From Holophagales bacterium UBA5704 (GTDB taxonomy: Bacteria > Acidobacteriota > Thermoanaerobaculia > Multivoradales > UBA5704): 64,000 nt of DNA. The stretch covers positions 12,420-76,419 of the forward strand of contig DIHE01000054.1 of NCBI GenBank assembly GCA_002420005.1, read 5' to 3'. This document shows, in pieces, positions 60,304 through 64,000 of this stretch; within the stretch, counting starts at the first letter, position 1, and each line of letters starts with the position of its first letter. The notes beneath the pieces were generated by a model. That model was not told the DNA's origin, did not search any database, and saw nothing but the letters and a program-made list of their open reading frames with translations. Position numbers and translations under genes: made by a program.

Positions 60304-61647
60304 GTGAACCAACATCCGACGCCCGACGAGCTCACCTCTCTCGCTCACGGAGACCTGCCGACGCGGCGGGCGCTGGAGGTCATGCTCCATCTCGTGGACG
60401 GGTGTCCGATCTGCTGCCTGGCCCTGCTCCCCTCGCCCCGCCTTCCCCTCACGGAGGAGCCGGGCGAGGGGCGTTACGACTCCGTCGTCCGCAAAGTCTT
60501 CCAGACCGTGCGGCAGAAGCAGAAGGTTCATGAAGCAGAGCGTGAGCAGGTACGCCGGATCGTCCAGGCGCTGGCCGCCTCCGGTCCCGAGGCGCTCGTG
60601 GACCTCTGCCGGCGAGAGCAGGGAGCACCGCTTGTCGAGGCGCTTCTGGAAAGGGCTCGGTCGCTGCGGCACCAGAGCCCGGCCGCGACGGTCGAGCTGG
60701 CGCGCCGCGCCACGGTCGTTGCGGCGGCCGTCGATTTCGGCCCGGACGACGCTCTCCGGTTGGCCGACCTGCGATGCCGGACCTGGATCGAGCTCGGCAA
60801 CGCCCTGCGCATCACCGAAGATCTGGATGGCGCGGAAACGGCCTTCGACACGGCTCTGGGATATTGGACGTCGGGCTCGCTCGACGAGACCCTGTTCGCC
60901 CAGTATCTCGACATCCGGGCCTCCCTGCATCGTGCCCGGCGCGAGCTCGGCCCGGCCCAGGCCGGCCTGGCGGTGGCCTTCTCCATCTACACCCGCTACG
61001 GACAGACGCACCAGGCCGGCCGCAACCTGCTCAGCCAGGCGCTCTTCGCCGGCATCGCCGGGGAGCCGGAGCTCGCGTTGCGGCTCTTGGCGAAATGTCT
61101 CACCCTGGTCGATCCTCAGCTCGAACCGGACCTGGTCAATACGGCGATCCAGAACCAGATCTGGTTCCTTGTGGACTGTGGGCGCTTCGACGAGGCTCGC
61201 AAATTCCTGTTTGTGAACCGCGGCCGGTTGACGCAGGCGGAGGGGCGCGTGCCCGCGCTCAAGCTGCGCTGGGTCGAGGGTCGTATCGATGCCGGGCGGG
61301 GCCAGCTCGCCCGTGCGGAGTCGGTGCTCCGCGAGGTGCGCGACGGGTTCGAAGCCCTCGATCTCGGGTATCAGGCTGCGTCGGTGACCCTCGATCTCGC
61401 CGCGTCCGTCCTGCGGCAAGGGCGGGCCGGGGAAGCGGGCGGTCTCGTGGTGGAGGCCGCCGAAGCGTTCACCGCCTTGCGCATCCACCGCGAGAAGCTG
61501 ATGGCCGTCCTCTATCTGAAGGAAACCGTCCTCGGCGGAGCCGCCGAGGTCACGCTGCTCGAAGAAGTCGCCGCCTTCCTGCGCCGCGCCGAGCACGACA
61601 GGGCGGCGCGGTTCGAGCCACGCGCCGCCTCCCCGCGCTCCTGGTGA
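60304..61647 (+). CDS. TPR-like protein with N-terminal Cys motif (447 aa)
   Basis: It starts at GTG. The N-terminal 40 residues contain HLVDGCPICC, similar to zinc-finger anti-sigma domains (His-x4-Cys-x2-Cys). The rest is all-helical with TPR-like pairs (WIELGNALRITEDLDGAETAFDTAL, RWVEGRIDAGRGQLARAESVL). There is no membrane helix. It could be a regulator that binds a sigma factor through its N-terminus and other proteins through TPRs, but no sigma gene is adjacent. A hairpin separates it from the convergent glyA. Confidence 0.8.
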   Translation: MNQHPTPDELTSLAHGDLPTRRALEVMLHLVDGCPICCLALLPSPRLPLTEEPGEGRYDSVVRKVFQTVRQKQKVHEAEREQVRRIVQALAASGPEALVDLCRREQGAPLVEALLERARSLRHQSPAATVELARRATVVAAAVDFGPDDALRLADLRCRTWIELGNALRITEDLDGAETAFDTALGYWTSGSLDETLFAQYLDIRASLHRARRELGPAQAGLAVAFSIYTRYGQTHQAGRNLLSQALFAGIAGEPELALRLLAKCLTLVDPQLEPDLVNTAIQNQIWFLVDCGRFDEARKFLFVNRGRLTQAEGRVPALKLRWVEGRIDAGRGQLARAESVLREVRDGFEALDLGYQAASVTLDLAASVLRQGRAGEAGGLVVEAAEAFTALRIHREKLMAVLYLKETVLGGAAEVTLLEEVAAFLRRAEHDRAARFEPRAASPRSW

Positions 61648-61656
61648 GGCTGCCGC

Positions 61657-61687
61657 CTGAGCCCTTCTCCTGGAGAGAAGGGCTCAG
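61657..61687. terminator. Bidirectional hairpin between convergent genes
   Basis: A perfect 13-bp stem CTGAGCCCTTCTC with GAGAAGGGCTCAG over a 5-nt loop, 9 bp after the TPR gene and 11 bp after glyA. Confidence 0.75.
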
Positions 61688-61698
61688 GGTGAGACCTC

Positions 61699-62952
<1,254 letters not shown>

Positions 62953-62959
62953 GCGGATG

Positions 62960-63259
62960 TCAGGCCCCCTCGCCTTCGCCGCCGGCCGGGGCGGCAGCCT
63001 CGGGCTCTGCCGCCTTGGCCGCCGCCTTCTTGGTGGAGGCCTTCTTCGGCTTATCCGGCGCCTCCGCGTGCGCGGTGTCGGCCGGGGCCTCGGCGGCGGG
63101 AGCCGCCTTCTTGGTGGTGCGCTTCGAGCCGCCGGCTGCGGCCGCGGGGGCCGCCGCCGCCGCCTTGGCCGCCGCCTCCTCCCGCGCGCGGATCTTCAGG
63201 CGCTTGTTCCGGCGGTGACGACGGCGCTTCAGCTCTCGACTTCTCTCGCTCATGCTCAT
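62960..63259 (-). CDS. Basic Ala/Lys-rich low-complexity protein (99 aa)
   Basis: It begins with a very basic helix (SERSRELKRRRHRRNKRLKIRAREE), followed by Ala/Lys/Pro-rich low-complexity sequence like the tails of bacterial histone H1-type proteins (KKASTKKAAAKA). It ends acidic (GGEGEGA). The arginine-rich opening resembles the small DUF6800-type proteins. It probably binds nucleic acid. Start at 63259 or at the second Met (63253). Between glyA and the carboxylase gene on the same strand. Confidence 0.75.
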   Translation of the reverse strand: MSMSERSRELKRRRHRRNKRLKIRAREEAAAKAAAAAPAAAAGGSKRTTKKAAPAAEAPADTAHAEAPDKPKKASTKKAAAKAAEPEAAAPAGGEGEGA

Positions 63260-63292
63260 GGGGCTCTCCGATCTCGGCGCGCGGACGCCGGT

Positions 63293-64000
<708 letters not shown>

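Overview
The window is dense, GC-rich bacterial DNA. It encodes many exported proteins, outer-membrane-type proteins, ECF sigma factors, a Ser/Thr kinase with TPRs, a VWA protein of the type common in Acidobacteriota, and DUF1800/DUF1501 pairs. It also has a B12-dependent ribonucleotide reductase and an archaeal-type GAPDH-like gene. Together these suggest an Acidobacteriota-like (Thermoanaerobaculia-like) Gram-negative organism. This is inference from gene content; no rRNA or species marker is present.

Layout. 1-2965: end of an ECF sigma factor and a TPR Ser/Thr kinase. 3063-10181: five exported proteins, ending in a YWTD-like propeller and an M19-like hydrolase with a discoidin tail. A repeated 30-bp box, in three cases followed by a hairpin terminator, separates these genes. 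10182-11970: a gene-poor stretch with an array of fourteen 62/63-bp repeats that looks like a decayed 21-codon repeat gene. 11970-21577: a small Cys-rich exported protein, a Spy-like protein, and a long minus-strand cluster (nSTAND-WD40 ATPase, two unknown envelope proteins, a trypsin-like protease, a PorV/FadL-like outer membrane protein and a protease relative whose catalytic Ser is Asp). 21632-23027: an ECF sigma / anti-sigma / Spy-CpxP-like operon. 23037-36660: mostly housekeeping genes (SulP transporter, TrmA-family methyltransferase, metallo-beta-lactamase hydrolase, GAPDH-like protein, NrdJ, TlpA-like thioredoxin, OmpA-like lipoprotein, VWA protein, YVTN propeller, methylmalonyl-CoA mutase large subunit).

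36715-40168: a DUF3617-like protein, an AbiEi-type antitoxin remnant, and a two-gene module with a more AT-rich feel (cytosolic trypsin-like protease plus exported coiled-coil protein). 40364-52000: an oxidoreductase, HipBA, SUI1/YciH, tRNA-Gln(CUG), gltX, alpha-carbonic anhydrase, an AAA_14/DUF4143 ATPase behind twin palindromes, three unknown exported proteins, and three more toxin-antitoxin-type pairs, one with a frameshifted toxin. 51933-58104: a DUF1800-DUF1501-DUF1800 operon. 58236-64000: a cytochrome-c-like/substrate-binding fusion, a small secreted protein, a TPR protein, glyA, a basic low-complexity protein and the 3' part of an acyl-CoA carboxylase beta subunit.

Connections. The sigma operon and the distant Spy-like gene share the promoter pattern GTAACC-N17-GTCTG, so they probably form one envelope-stress regulon. 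Methylmalonyl-CoA mutase and the carboxylase subunit both fit propionyl-CoA metabolism. Two promoters put the -10 box 6-7 nt before the start codon, suggesting leaderless transcripts.
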